64,000 nt of DNA from Paenibacillus_I sp035510375 (GCF_035510375.1 NZ_DATKHG010000072.1), one strand, 5' to 3'; shown: positions 52,928 to 61,484, numbered from the stretch's first letter. The notes: generated by a model from the letters alone, not told the origin. Translations and numbers: made by a program.

Positions 52928-53012
52928 ATGGCAAACTTGCCGAAAGGCAGGGACGCAAAGCTGAGGGACTAAGGTTCCGTTCCGACAGGAGCTACGATCG
53001 CCTGGTTGCCGA
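52928..53012 (+). ncRNA. Cyclic-di-GMP-I (GEMM-I) riboswitch
   Basis: The conserved GEMM-I elements occur in order: closing helix GGCAA (52930-52934)/TTGCC (53006-53010), CGAAAGGCAGGGACGCAAAGC (tetraloop-type P2 tip and the core that contacts the ligand, 52941 onward), ACTAAGG, then GCTACGATCGCCTGGTTGCC for P3 and closing strand. A terminator-like hairpin follows at 53038-53070 and the PilZ gene starts at 53096. Binding of c-di-GMP should decide termination; the sign of the response is not readable by eye. Confidence 0.88.
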
Positions 53013-53037
53013 AAGCAAACACCTTCCGGGTTAGGTG

Positions 53038-53070
53038 CAGCCGTCTCCATCGATTGGGACGGCTTTGTTA
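53038..53070 (+). terminator. Expression-platform hairpin of the riboswitch
   Basis: AGCCGTC/GACGGCT stem with a 16-base middle, followed by TTGTTATT. It lies between aptamer and PilZ start, so it is the likely regulated terminator. Confidence 0.6.
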
Positions 53071-53095
53071 TTCTCCGAATGAAAGGGGCAGCGGG

Positions 53096-53887
53096 GTGAA
53101 ACCGAGCAATCCTTTGAAGAAGACGTTAGTATACGGCAGCAAAGAAGGAAGCGACATCTCGGTGATGATAGACTGCAAAGCGGTGGTAGAGAAGAAAAAT
53201 TTCATCGCCACCGGACTTCTGACCTATGCGGCGGGTGAAATTATAGAGATCGAGTTCCCTCAGTCCGAATTGTTTCAGCTCGGGGAGCAGGTCCGGATCA
53301 TCGTGTATACCAAAAGCGGCATTTATGTATTCGAATCGTCGATCCTCGCAAAAGCGCAGGACGCGATCATTGTCATTAATCCGCCCGATAACCGAAAGCG
53401 GTTCTTGGACAAGCGCGAGCATCCGCGCGTGCCGGTCAGGCAGCCGGGCAAGGTCATCAGCATCATTGACGCCATCCGCAAAACCGAGCAGAAGCTTGAG
53501 GATCCCTTGACGCTGCATCTGGATAACATCAGCATGACCGGTGTCGCCTTGTCCACGCAGGTTGCAATGCCGCTGCCCTTCAAAGCCGAATTAATGCTGG
53601 AACTCGATCTGGGCTTCACATTCCGTTGCCGGACGGAAATCGTCCACAAGAAGCAAATCGATACCGGCCTTATTTACGGCACCCGGCTGCTGCAGCTGGA
53701 ACAAGAGCATGAGAGCAAACTGCGCGCTTATATTCTCCGGAGTCAGATTGAAACCTATTACAAGGAGAAATCCGACAAGTTCCGCATACAGGTTGCCGAG
53801 CAGCAGAAACTGCGGGCGCAAGAGAACGGGGCGGACGGATCGGGCACCGGCAAAGGAGATGCCCACGGGAGCCGCTCTATATTATGA
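53096..53887 (+). CDS. PilZ-domain cyclic-di-GMP receptor (YpfA/YcgR type)
   Basis: 263 residues from GTG 53096 (AAGGGG seven bases upstream; the frame is open further up, inside the riboswitch). N-terminal YcgR-N/PilZN-type barrel (about 10-105), then a PilZ domain with the ligand motif RKRFLDKREHPRV and DNISMTG (NxSxxG). C-terminal coiled, charged tail. YcgR/YpfA proteins bind c-di-GMP and brake the flagellar stator MotA. The gene sits directly behind a c-di-GMP riboswitch, so the second messenger may control both synthesis and activity. Confidence 0.88.
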   Translation: MKPSNPLKKTLVYGSKEGSDISVMIDCKAVVEKKNFIATGLLTYAAGEIIEIEFPQSELFQLGEQVRIIVYTKSGIYVFESSILAKAQDAIIVINPPDNRKRFLDKREHPRVPVRQPGKVISIIDAIRKTEQKLEDPLTLHLDNISMTGVALSTQVAMPLPFKAELMLELDLGFTFRCRTEIVHKKQIDTGLIYGTRLLQLEQEHESKLRAYILRSQIETYYKEKSDKFRIQVAEQQKLRAQENGADGSGTGKGDAHGSRSIL

Positions 53888-53943
53888 AGGAATAAGAATA
53901 AGCCAATGCCGGAGGAGTTCGATTCCCGGCTTTCTTGCTTCCG

Positions 53944-54132
53944 TCAAGAAAGCCGCCGCGCTTGGCGTTCCTGTTCCGTCACACGCATAGCATCGTTGCA
54001 CGCTGCGAGATAAGCCACCAGCCGGTCGCAGCGGTAGGTGAACGCCCGCGGCTTGGGGTCAGACGGATTGTACTCGATATAGCTCGCCAGCTTGCGTGTG
54101 GCGAATCCGATCCGGTCGATGGTTTTTTTCAT
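53944..54132 (-). CDS. Small basic protein of unknown function
   Basis: 62 residues starting MKKTIDRIGFATRKLASYI. GGAGAG lies six bases before ATG 54132; the frame opens well upstream into the tRNA-Arg region, which argues for this inner start. Charged and helical, with Arg/Lys-rich ends; no family recognised. It lies downstream of a tRNA terminator on the same strand. Confidence 0.5.
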   Translation of the reverse strand: MKKTIDRIGFATRKLASYIEYNPSDPKPRAFTYRCDRLVAYLAACNDAMRVTEQERQARRLS

Positions 54133-54203
54133 GGCGATCTCTCCGATCATGAGGATTCCCTGAGAGAATTCGACAGGATGCGGACGTTTAGGTCCGTCAG
54201 ACA

Positions 54204-54235
54204 AGAAAAAACTCCTGCGTGATCCCGCAGGAGGC
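54204..54235 (-). terminator. Terminator of tRNA-Arg
   Basis: CTCCTGCG/CGCAGGAG stem; on the minus strand followed by TTTTTTCTT, about 20 bases after the tRNA. Confidence 0.75.
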
Positions 54236-54256
54236 CGAATATACCTGTAAAATGAA

Positions 54257-54332
54257 TGGCGGCCCCGAGACGACTCGAACGTCCGACACACGGTTTAGGA
54301 AACCGATGCTCTATCCACTGAGCTACGGGGCC
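54257..54332 (-). tRNA. tRNA-Arg (anticodon CCU)
   Basis: 76-base cloverleaf on the minus strand: acceptor GGCCCCG/CGGGGCC, D-arm GCTC-AGTGGATA-GAGC, anticodon loop TTCCTAA giving CCU, T-arm GGACG-TTCGAGT-CGTCT, discriminator G and encoded CCA. Reads AGG codons. The G discriminator fits the T-box UGGC bulge upstream of argS2. Confidence 0.93.
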
Positions 54333-54518
54333 GCAGCAATGAATATTATAACACAAACCGTTCGGCGGTCAAAAGACAATTATAGTCCGCCGGATTCGGC
54401 GCCTAATCGGAGCCTATTCGTTGGCCATTCGGGCCTGATTCGGGGACGTTTCCTCCTTTACAATTGGGCCGATTTATGCTATTCTCTATATTGCTTGCGT
54501 TTGATAAATCCGTTTCAT

Positions 54519-54595
54519 CGAGACGTGGCTCAGCTTGGTAGAGCGCTTGCTTCGGGAGCAAGAGGTCGCAGGTTCAAATCCTGTCGTCTCGACCA
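54519..54595 (+). tRNA. tRNA-Pro (anticodon CGG)
   Basis: 77-base cloverleaf: acceptor CGAGACG/CGTCTCG, D-arm with GGCTCAGCTTGGTAGAGC, anticodon stem-loop CTTGC-TTCGGGA-GCAAG giving CGG, T-loop TTCAAAT, discriminator A, encoded CCA. Terminator follows. Confidence 0.94.
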
Positions 54596-54605
54596 TACAT
54601 AACAA

Positions 54606-54637
54606 CGAAATGCGACCTTGGGTCGCATTTTTTTATT
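54606..54637 (+). terminator. Terminator of tRNA-Pro
   Basis: AAATGCGACC/GGGTCGCATTT stem, then a run of T. Confidence 0.8.
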
Positions 54638-54726
54638 GCCGTTGCCCATAACCACCCGAATTTTACACGCAAAAAATAACCCGCAACCGGTCGATCCGAA
54701 TGCGGGTTATCGTCCTATACGGCGGT

Positions 54727-55779
54727 TTACAGTCCAGGTCCCGTAAACGTGCCCATCAGCTCTTCCATCGACATGGCATCTTTCGGAATGCCGATCGGGA
54801 ATTCCACTTTCTCGTTGATGTTGCTGTAAAGGGTCGTGAAGGTCAATCCGGCCTTAGCCGTCTCGCCTTCCTGTGTAAAGTCGAGGTCGGCTTTCGCTAC
54901 CTGATACACAGGCAGTTCGTCGACAATGGCCGTGGTCAGGCTCAGTTCGTTGACCTTGGCGTTCTTCTTGAATTCGTCAAGGCCTTTGCGCAGCTCGCTG
55001 CGGTCGCCCTCGGCCAGCTCCTTCTTCGCCTGCTCCAGGTCAGCCTTCTCAAGCTGGAACGTCTTTCGATAATCCTCATTGTTCAACAGCAGGTCGATAA
55101 TCTCAGGCGCGACTTTATCGACAATCGTCATGACCATCGGTTCGAACGTTTCCTGCGTTACATTGAACTTGACGACTTGATCCGGCTTAACATCCTCCGG
55201 CAAACCGGCCACTTCATCCTTCTTCACTTCCGAGAAGTACGTCTTTTCGTCGAACTGCTTGAAGAAAATACCGGCCATGTCTTCTGTCATTTTGCGCTGC
55301 TTGTCGATGTCCAGCGTCGGAATCTCCACGCCCTCCTCTGCGGCCAACTCTTTCATGTCGATTTCCACGAATTTGCCTGCAGCGTCGCCGAGCGGGAAGC
55401 CTGGAATTTGCGGGATTTTGACCCATATTTTATCCTGCGTCATGACGATCGGGACGTTCAGCGAGAACGCCATGTCGCCCTTCAGGTCCAGCTTGAGCGT
55501 CATCTCCATTTGCATCGGATCGGCCTGATAGACGCCGTCAATATTCAGCGTCGCATTTTTGACCATATCCGCCATGGCCGGATCCATGCCCTCCAGCAGA
55601 GCCGGCGGCAATTCCAGCTTATCGATCGAAAGTGCGCTCGTGAAGGTATACGAATTCATTTCCAACGATTTCGCAAATGCGGCTTGTATGGCTTCTTTAG
55701 GCGCTTTGGCGCTGCTGCAGCCAGCCAAAACAACCGATACGGCAAGGATTAGTAATACGGCTTGCATCAAACGTTTCAA
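54727..55779 (-). CDS. Lipoprotein, unknown substrate
   Basis: 350 residues from TTG 55779, with GGGAGGGG upstream; signal peptide MQAVLLILAVSVVLAGC ending in a lipobox with Cys at about 21. The mature part looks like LolA/LppX-type lipoproteins (paired repeated strands: FTSALSIDKLELPPALLEG, MTLKLDLKGDMAFSLNVPI) as found in DUF6612-like proteins of Bacillales. Anchored outside the membrane; function unknown. Monocistronic. Confidence 0.78.
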   Translation of the reverse strand: MKRLMQAVLLILAVSVVLAGCSSAKAPKEAIQAAFAKSLEMNSYTFTSALSIDKLELPPALLEGMDPAMADMVKNATLNIDGVYQADPMQMEMTLKLDLKGDMAFSLNVPIVMTQDKIWVKIPQIPGFPLGDAAGKFVEIDMKELAAEEGVEIPTLDIDKQRKMTEDMAGIFFKQFDEKTYFSEVKKDEVAGLPEDVKPDQVVKFNVTQETFEPMVMTIVDKVAPEIIDLLLNNEDYRKTFQLEKADLEQAKKELAEGDRSELRKGLDEFKKNAKVNELSLTTAIVDELPVYQVAKADLDFTQEGETAKAGLTFTTLYSNINEKVEFPIGIPKDAMSMEELMGTFTGPGL

Positions 55780-55922
55780 AACCTTTTCCCCTCCCAAGGA
55801 ATGAATATGAGAACATTTTCTCATTTTAACTCATCCAAGGGCTGCGGGAAAGTAAAATTTATTTAAAGACCGCCAGCTTTTATTTCCATTTCTGTTGCGG
55901 TACCGGCAGAAGCCCGATCATA

Positions 55923-56072
55923 TCAACCTTCTCCGTTATTATGCCGCGAATGGTTTTCCTGCTTGACCTGCTTGGAACCGGACATCGGCTCCTGCGGACG
56001 GTTATGGTCCTGCCGCCGACGGCCTTGATTAGGGATAGCCTCCGGCACGGGCACGGAATCGGGCTTGCTCAT
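55923..56072 (-). CDS. sspP: Small acid-soluble spore protein P
   Basis: 49 residues starting MSKPDSVPVPEAIPNQG. The core PQEPMSGSKQVKQENHSRHNN matches SspP ([22 protein letters not shown] type). GGAGG eight bases before ATG 56072 overlaps the end of the upstream small gene. Highly polar; expected only in the forespore. Too short for usual gene callers. Confidence 0.8.
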   Translation of the reverse strand: MSKPDSVPVPEAIPNQGRRRQDHNRPQEPMSGSKQVKQENHSRHNNGEG

Positions 56073-56075
56073 CGC

Positions 56076-56267
56076 TTACGCCTCCTTGTTCGTCAGACTG
56101 GCGGAGCCCCGGTCGTTCGGCTCGTCGTGGTTGAGCGCATCCTGATGCCGCCGGTCGTTGCTGTCCTGCTGCAGCTGTTGGGCTTGATGCGCGTTAACCG
56201 CCGTAACGTTCAGGTCTTCGACTACGTTGCTCAGGTTTTTATCCAAGCCGCCTTTCGCCTTGCTCAT
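56076..56267 (-). CDS. Small hydrophilic protein next to sspP
   Basis: 63 residues from ATG 56267 (GGGAGGGTGAAAGGG upstream). Rich in Asn, Gln, Asp and His (NAHQAQQLQQDSNDRRHQDALNHDE), no hydrophobic core. Its stop lies three bases before the sspP start and carries the sspP ribosome-binding site, so the two are translationally linked and probably both spore-associated. Family not recognised. Confidence 0.6.
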   Translation of the reverse strand: MSKAKGGLDKNLSNVVEDLNVTAVNAHQAQQLQQDSNDRRHQDALNHDEPNDRGSASLTNKEA

Positions 56268-56303
56268 CCCTTTCACCCTCCCTGCGCCTTTCGGCAATCG
56301 CGT

Positions 56304-56651
56304 CTACGCGTGTGTCAAGTCGTGAAGCGCTTGGGCGCATTCATGCAAATGCCGGGTATAGTCCTCGACCAATTGTTGAATGATGTCGCCCCGTTCATCC
56401 ACGCTTCGTCCGTCCCGCTCCACATCGATCAAATCGACCCGAATTTCCCGGCTGTCCACATACTCGATACGAAAATCGAACGTGTACATCGTATGTCCCG
56501 CTGCCCGAATATGAATCCGAAGAGCCTTCGGATCGGCTTCATCCGCTTTAACTTCCGTTTGGTCGGCAGGGTTCATCACCGTCGGCAGCGTCCTCTTCCA
56601 TGCCTCTGTGAGCCGGTTTTGGTCAACGAACAGCTCATCTATTTTGCCCAT
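56304..56651 (-). CDS. Small protein of unknown function
   Basis: 115 residues from ATG 56651 (GGAGG eight bases upstream). Strand-rich middle (LRIHIRAAGHTMYTFDFRIEYVDSREIRVDLIDVERD) and helical ends; looks like a compact soluble domain. It is 36 bases upstream of the spore-type small genes on the same strand, so possibly one operon. No family recognised. Confidence 0.6.
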   Translation of the reverse strand: MGKIDELFVDQNRLTEAWKRTLPTVMNPADQTEVKADEADPKALRIHIRAAGHTMYTFDFRIEYVDSREIRVDLIDVERDGRSVDERGDIIQQLVEDYTRHLHECAQALHDLTHA

Positions 56652-56800
56652 CGCATACACCTCCGTAGTTCATAACATGCGGAGTTTTACATCCGATTAT
56701 GCGGGCCACACATACAAAAAAGCCAGAGCCTCCGCCCTATCGGCCGCCCTGTTAAAGGCAGCGATGCAGCGGCTTCTCCGGCGTTGCCGTTATATGTAGA

Positions 56801-56889
56801 TGGCGGAGAGAGTGGGATTCGAACCCACGTGGGCTTGCACCCTAACGGTTTTCAAGACCGCCCCGTTATGACCGCTTCGGTATCTCTCC
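56801..56889 (-). tRNA. tRNA-Ser (anticodon UGA)
   Basis: 89-base class II tRNA on the minus strand: acceptor GGAGAGA/TCTCTCC, D-arm, anticodon stem-loop CGGTC-TTGAAAA-CCG giving UGA, long variable arm, T-loop TTCGAAT, discriminator G, encoded CCA. It follows serS, the order seen in Bacillus. Confidence 0.95.
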
Positions 56890-56998
56890 ATGATGTCATA
56901 CCCATATGCAGCACTGCAAACAGTGTGAGCTCTATTGTACCACAGGGCAAAAAAAGATCGCAATCCTTCTTTGCCCGCTGGTACCGATTTCCGGCCGA

Positions 56999-58282
56999 TC
57001 AGCCTTTCCGGATGGCGTCCAGCCCGCCCATATAGGGGCGAAGCACTTCCGGAATCGTCACTGACCCGTCGGCTTGCTGATAATTTTCGAGTACGGCGGC
57101 AACCGTACGGCCGACCGCCAAGCCCGATCCGTTCAGCGTGTGAACGAATTCCGGCTTGCTCTTGGGCTCGCGGCGGAACCGGATCCCCGCCCGGCGGGCC
57201 TGAAAGTCCTCCACATTCGAGCAGGAAGATATTTCGCGATAGGAACCGCCGCTCGGCAGCCATACCTCCAGATCGTACGTTTTGGCCGAAGAAAAGCCCA
57301 TATCGCCGGTGCAGAGCGCGAGCACCCGGTAGGGAAGGCCCAGCAGCTGCAGCACCTTCTCCGCGTTGGCGGTCATCGACTCCAGCTCCGCATAAGAATC
57401 CTCCGGCTTGGTGAACTTAATCAGCTCGACTTTGTTGAATTGATGCTGCCGAATCAGACCGCGCGTATCGCGTCCGGCCGCTCCGGCTTCAGAACGGAAG
57501 CACGCGGAGTAGGCCGTGTAATACTTGGGGAGCTGCTCCGCGTCTAGAATCTCGTCCCGGTGAATGTTCGTCACCGGCACCTCGGCGGTCGGGATCAGAT
57601 AATACTCGGTTCCGGCCAGCTTGAACAAATCCTCCTCGAACTTCGGAAGCTGTCCGGTGCCGATCAGACTGTCTCGATTGACGATCTGCGGCGGGAGAAG
57701 CTCCACATAACCATGCCGGTCGCTGTGAAGATCCATCATGAAGGTGATCAGCGCCCGTTCCAGGCGCGCGCCCAGTCCGCGATAAAAAACAAACCGGGAG
57801 CCGGTGACCTTCGCCGCAGCCTCGAAATCGAGGATGCCGAGCTCGGCCGCCAAATCCCAATGCGCCTTCGGCTCGAATTCGGCGAACCGGCGCGGCTCGC
57901 CATGCTTGCGAATCTCGACATTGTCTTCTTCCGACGCACCGACCGGCACGCTCTCATGCGGGATATTGGGCACCGACAGCATCAGCTCGTCGATCTGCGC
58001 CTCCACTTCGCGCAGCTCATCGTCCAGCGCTTTGATCCGATCGCCGACCTCACGCATTTCGAGAATCAACGCCTCCGCGTCGCCGCCGTTTTTTTTCAGC
58101 TTGGCCACCTCTTGCGAGACCGTGTTGCGGCGGTTTTTGAGCTGCTCCGCCTCCTGCAGCACGCCGAGCCGCCTCGCGTCCAGATCCGGAAAGCCGGCGA
58201 TCAGCTCGAACGGCTTCCGGCGGTCGGCCAGCGCTTGCTTCACTCTATCAAAATCGTTGCGAAACAGCTTTACGTCTAACAC
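56999..58282 (-). CDS. serS: Seryl-tRNA synthetase
   Basis: 427-residue class II synthetase. N-terminal long coiled-coil arm (about 30-105) that binds tRNA-Ser, then the catalytic core with motif 2 (YSACFRSEAGAAGRDTRGLIRQHQFNKVELI) and motif 3 (GSGLAVGRTVAAVLENYQ). It charges tRNA-Ser and tRNA-Sec. It lies 49 bases after pdxT; no T-box or separate strong promoter is seen in that gap, so it may be co-transcribed with pdxST. Confidence 0.96.
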   Translation of the reverse strand: MLDVKLFRNDFDRVKQALADRRKPFELIAGFPDLDARRLGVLQEAEQLKNRRNTVSQEVAKLKKNGGDAEALILEMREVGDRIKALDDELREVEAQIDELMLSVPNIPHESVPVGASEEDNVEIRKHGEPRRFAEFEPKAHWDLAAELGILDFEAAAKVTGSRFVFYRGLGARLERALITFMMDLHSDRHGYVELLPPQIVNRDSLIGTGQLPKFEEDLFKLAGTEYYLIPTAEVPVTNIHRDEILDAEQLPKYYTAYSACFRSEAGAAGRDTRGLIRQHQFNKVELIKFTKPEDSYAELESMTANAEKVLQLLGLPYRVLALCTGDMGFSSAKTYDLEVWLPSGGSYREISSCSNVEDFQARRAGIRFRREPKSKPEFVHTLNGSGLAVGRTVAAVLENYQQADGSVTIPEVLRPYMGGLDAIRKG

Positions 58283-58331
58283 GGATTATAGAAGCCCCTC
58301 TCTAAGGGTGTGAATGTTACCTGATCGCCGT

Positions 58332-58913
58332 TCACTTCGCGCCGACGGCTTCCTTCGCCATCGACAGAAAATACGCATGCAGCGCGTAATCGTCCGTCAG
58401 CTCCGGGTGGTACGAACAAGCAAGCAAATGCCCTTGCCGGGCAGTCACGATCTCGCCGTTGTGGGTAGACAGCACGTCAACTCCGTCGCCGACTTGCTTA
58501 ATAAGGGGAGCCCGAATGAACACGGCGCGCAGCGGCTCATTCAGCCCTTTTACCCGCAGCTCGGTCTCGAAGCTTTCCCGCTGCCGGCCGAACGCGTTGC
58601 GGGCCACCGTCATATTCATCAGCCCGAGATGCGCTTCCTCCTGGCCTTCGATCTTGTCGGCCAGAACAATCAATCCCGCGCAAGTCCCGAATACGGGCTT
58701 CCCTCGTCCGGCGAAATCGCGAATCGCGTCCATGAACCCGTATTTGCGCATCAGCTTGCCGATCGTCGTGCTCTCCCCGCCGGGAATGACGATGCCTTGA
58801 AGCTCTTCCAGCTGCTCGGTCCGTTTCACCGCGACGGCTTCCGCGCCCGCCCGCTCCAGGCTGCGCATATGTTCCGCTACCGCGCCTTGCAGCGCCAGCA
58901 CGCCAATTTTCAT
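58332..58913 (-). CDS. pdxT: PLP synthase glutaminase subunit PdxT
   Basis: 193 residues. Class I glutaminase: GGESTTIGKL oxyanion region, catalytic Cys78 in FGTCAGLIVLA and His in SYHPELTDD. Feeds ammonia to PdxS for pyridoxal 5'-phosphate synthesis. Directly downstream of pdxS (62 bases). Confidence 0.96.
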   Translation of the reverse strand: MKIGVLALQGAVAEHMRSLERAGAEAVAVKRTEQLEELQGIVIPGGESTTIGKLMRKYGFMDAIRDFAGRGKPVFGTCAGLIVLADKIEGQEEAHLGLMNMTVARNAFGRQRESFETELRVKGLNEPLRAVFIRAPLIKQVGDGVDVLSTHNGEIVTARQGHLLACSYHPELTDDYALHAYFLSMAKEAVGAK

Positions 58914-58975
58914 ATCGTTGTCACGCCTTTCTGCCTTGCCGTGTGAGCGTGTGGCCGATGGATCGCCCCAGCCGC

Positions 58976-59863
58976 TTACAGGCTGCGGTCCTGCATCCGG
59001 TCGGAGCCGACCAGCTTGGAAATTTCGATGCCCTTCATCGGCGTGCCGAGGTTCTTCGACACTTCCGCAATAAGCTTATAATCGTCATAGTGGGTTGTCG
59101 CCTCGACGATCGCTTTGGCGAACTTCTCCGGGCTGTCCGATTTGAAAATGCCGGAGCCGACGAATACGCCGTCCGCGCCGAGATGCATCATCAATGCGGC
59201 GTCAGAAGGCGTGGCTACGCCGCCCGCCGCGAAGTTGACGACCGGCAGCTTGCCGGTTTGGTGCACGCCGAGCAGCAAATCGTACGGCACACCCAATACC
59301 TTCGCCTCGTTGAAAAGCTCGTCCTTGGACATGCCCTGCACTTTGCGGATTTGACCCGTGATCAGACGCATATGGCGCACCGCTTCGACGATGTTGCCGG
59401 TTCCCGGCTCGCCCTTGGTGCGGAGCATCGACGCGCCTTCCTGAATACGGCGAAGCGCTTCGCCCAGATCCTTCGCGCCGCAGACGAACGGCACCGTAAA
59501 CTCATGCTTGTCGATGTGGAACACGTCGTCGGCCGGCGTCAGCACTTCGCTCTCGTCAATGTAGTCGACGCCGAGCGATTCCAGCACCTTCGCTTCTACG
59601 TAATGGCCGATCCGCGCTTTGGCCATAACCGGAATCGAGACGACCTTCATGACCTCTTCCACCATCGTCGGATCAACCATGCGCGCGACGCCGCCCGCCG
59701 CGCGGATTTCCGAAGGCACCCGCTCAAGCGCCATAACGGCTACGGCACCGGCCGCCTCGGCGATTTTCGCCTGCTCGGCGTTCATCACGTCCATGATGAC
59801 GCCGCCTTTTTGCATTTCCGCCATACCGCGTTTAACCGTTGTTGTTCCCGTTTCAATCGCCAT
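58976..59863 (-). CDS. pdxS: PLP synthase subunit PdxS
   Basis: 295 residues. TIM-barrel that makes pyridoxal phosphate from ribose 5-phosphate, glyceraldehyde 3-phosphate and ammonia. Typical MQKGGVIMDVMNAEQA, ALERVPSEIRAAGGVARM, PVMAKARIGHYVEA and GKLPVVNFAAGGVATPSDAALMMHLGADGVFVGSGIF segments. GGGAGGA upstream of the ATG, with a promoter at 59897-59924. Forms a complex with PdxT. Confidence 0.97.
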   Translation of the reverse strand: MAIETGTTTVKRGMAEMQKGGVIMDVMNAEQAKIAEAAGAVAVMALERVPSEIRAAGGVARMVDPTMVEEVMKVVSIPVMAKARIGHYVEAKVLESLGVDYIDESEVLTPADDVFHIDKHEFTVPFVCGAKDLGEALRRIQEGASMLRTKGEPGTGNIVEAVRHMRLITGQIRKVQGMSKDELFNEAKVLGVPYDLLLGVHQTGKLPVVNFAAGGVATPSDAALMMHLGADGVFVGSGIFKSDSPEKFAKAIVEATTHYDDYKLIAEVSKNLGTPMKGIEISKLVGSDRMQDRSL

Positions 59864-59896
59864 CGATCTTATCCTCCCGATTCTCGAACGTTCTGA

Positions 59897-59924
59897 ATTG
59901 TACTAAACTAATATTTTACATCAA
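59897..59924 (-). promoter_or_regulatory. Promoter of pdxS-pdxT
   Basis: Minus strand TTGATG (59919-59924), 16 bases, TACAAT (59897-59902), about 35 bases before pdxS. Confidence 0.55.
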
Positions 59925-59964
59925 CCGGCCACTGGCTACAAGCCGCCCGGAGACTGTTTATCGC

Positions 59965-61287
59965 CTAGAACAAATCAACGATACCGGTGAACAGTCCCGC
60001 GAAGAAGTTGCGGATGCCGCGGAACATCAACCGCCACCAGCTTCCTTTTTTCACTTCATCCGCCGCCACCAGATTGACCGTTTTCTGCAGCTGCTTGCCC
60101 CCGTCATCCGTGTAGGCGTAAGTGACCGTGCCGACCTGCTGCCCCGCCGCGATCGGTGCGACCAGTTGATCCGCCGGCTTCACTTTCGTCTCAAGCACCT
60201 CTACCTTCGGCTCGCCGCCTTTGCGTACCAGGAATGTGACATCCGTTTCGGTGACGACCGGAACAGTAGTCTTGACGCCTTTGTTTATTTTGACCGTCTT
60301 GACGTTTTCTACTACCGACTTCGGCGCCACGATGGTTTTCGACTCGAAGTTGTTGAAGCCGTAATCGAACAGCTTCGCCGTTTCAAAAAAGCGCGACTGT
60401 ATCGTCTTGGCTCCCATCACGACGCTGATCAAGCGCATGCCGTTGCGTTCCGCGGTTCCCGTAAAATTATAGCCGGAAGCCCCGATATAACCTGTCTTCA
60501 TGCCGTCTACGCCTTCATAAGCGAACTGCTTGAAGTTCGTGACGTCCTTGTTGGAGGCGAGCATCCAGTTCCAGTTCACCATCGGCGCCGTATCCCGCGG
60601 ACGAAACTTATAGGTGGGGATACTGGAGTACTCGAGAAACTCCGGGTAATCCTTCAGAATGATTTGCGCCAACTTGGCCATGTCGCGCGCGGAAATGAGC
60701 GTATCCTCCTGCAATCCGGTCGAACCGGTGAATTTTGCAGTCTTCAGGCCCAGTTTGCTTGCCGTTTCATTCATGATATCCACGAAGCCGGCCTCTGAGC
60801 CCCCGAGGTAGGACGCCAGCGCGATCGTCGCGTCGTTCGCGGAGCCGACCGCCATCGCGATGTACAAATCCTTAACCGAGTGCACGTCGCCTTCCGCCAG
60901 ATAGATCTGCGAACCATCCGGCGGCGTCGATGCCGCTTCCTTACTCGTAGTTACCATTGTATCCCAGGCAAGCTGCTTGTTCTTGATTTTTTGAAGCACA
61001 ATATACTCGGTCATCATCTTGGTCATACTGGCCGGCGGGCGCGATGCGTCCGCATTCTGCTCATACAGCACCTGGCCGGTTGCGGCATCCATCAGAATCG
61101 CCGACGCGACGCTGTCGCCGAGGGTAAACGAGCCTCCCTGCACCGGGGCGGAACCTGCACCTGTATCCGATTGGCCGTCGCTCTCCGCATACGAGGCGAT
61201 CGAACCAAATGTCATGACTACCATCCATACGGCTAAAAAGCTGGAAACGGCCCTTCTCCACACGGCCGCCTTGCGATTCCATTTCAA
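59965..61287 (-). CDS. dacA: D-alanyl-D-alanine carboxypeptidase (PBP5, DacA)
   Basis: 440 residues with an N-terminal signal peptide, a serine DD-carboxypeptidase domain carrying all motifs (SMTK, GSANDA, KTGYIG), a PBP5-type C-terminal strand domain and an amphipathic tail (MFRGIRNFFAGLFTGIVDLF) that anchors it to the membrane. Trims the terminal D-Ala of peptidoglycan pentapeptides. Order guaB-dacA-pdxST matches the Bacillus origin region. Confidence 0.94.
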   Translation of the reverse strand: MKWNRKAAVWRRAVSSFLAVWMVVMTFGSIASYAESDGQSDTGAGSAPVQGGSFTLGDSVASAILMDAATGQVLYEQNADASRPPASMTKMMTEYIVLQKIKNKQLAWDTMVTTSKEAASTPPDGSQIYLAEGDVHSVKDLYIAMAVGSANDATIALASYLGGSEAGFVDIMNETASKLGLKTAKFTGSTGLQEDTLISARDMAKLAQIILKDYPEFLEYSSIPTYKFRPRDTAPMVNWNWMLASNKDVTNFKQFAYEGVDGMKTGYIGASGYNFTGTAERNGMRLISVVMGAKTIQSRFFETAKLFDYGFNNFESKTIVAPKSVVENVKTVKINKGVKTTVPVVTETDVTFLVRKGGEPKVEVLETKVKPADQLVAPIAAGQQVGTVTYAYTDDGGKQLQKTVNLVAADEVKKGSWWRLMFRGIRNFFAGLFTGIVDLF

Positions 61288-61410
61288 CTTCCCATTCTCC
61301 CCTTATCCATTAGTTTGTCCGTTCCTAATTGTAACACAGACCCTAGTAGGAGAAAACCGACCAATGGCAGGTTGATAGAGGAAACGTCAAAATTTGTCGA
61401 TATGCGAAAA

Positions 61411-61453
61411 AGACAGACAGGCGGCGCGGCGGTCCGCCGGCCCGATCCTGTCT
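61411..61453 (-). terminator. Terminator of guaB
   Basis: CAGACAGG/CCTGTCTG outer stem with GC-rich inner helix (GGCGG/CCGCC); followed on the minus strand by TCTTTTTC. Confidence 0.75.
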
Positions 61454-61484
61454 GCCCTCGCATCCCGTTGCCGAGTCAGCTCGA

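Noticed and set aside
58283..58331. T-box leader for serS
   Set aside because: No GGTGGCACCGCG-type sequence and too little space.
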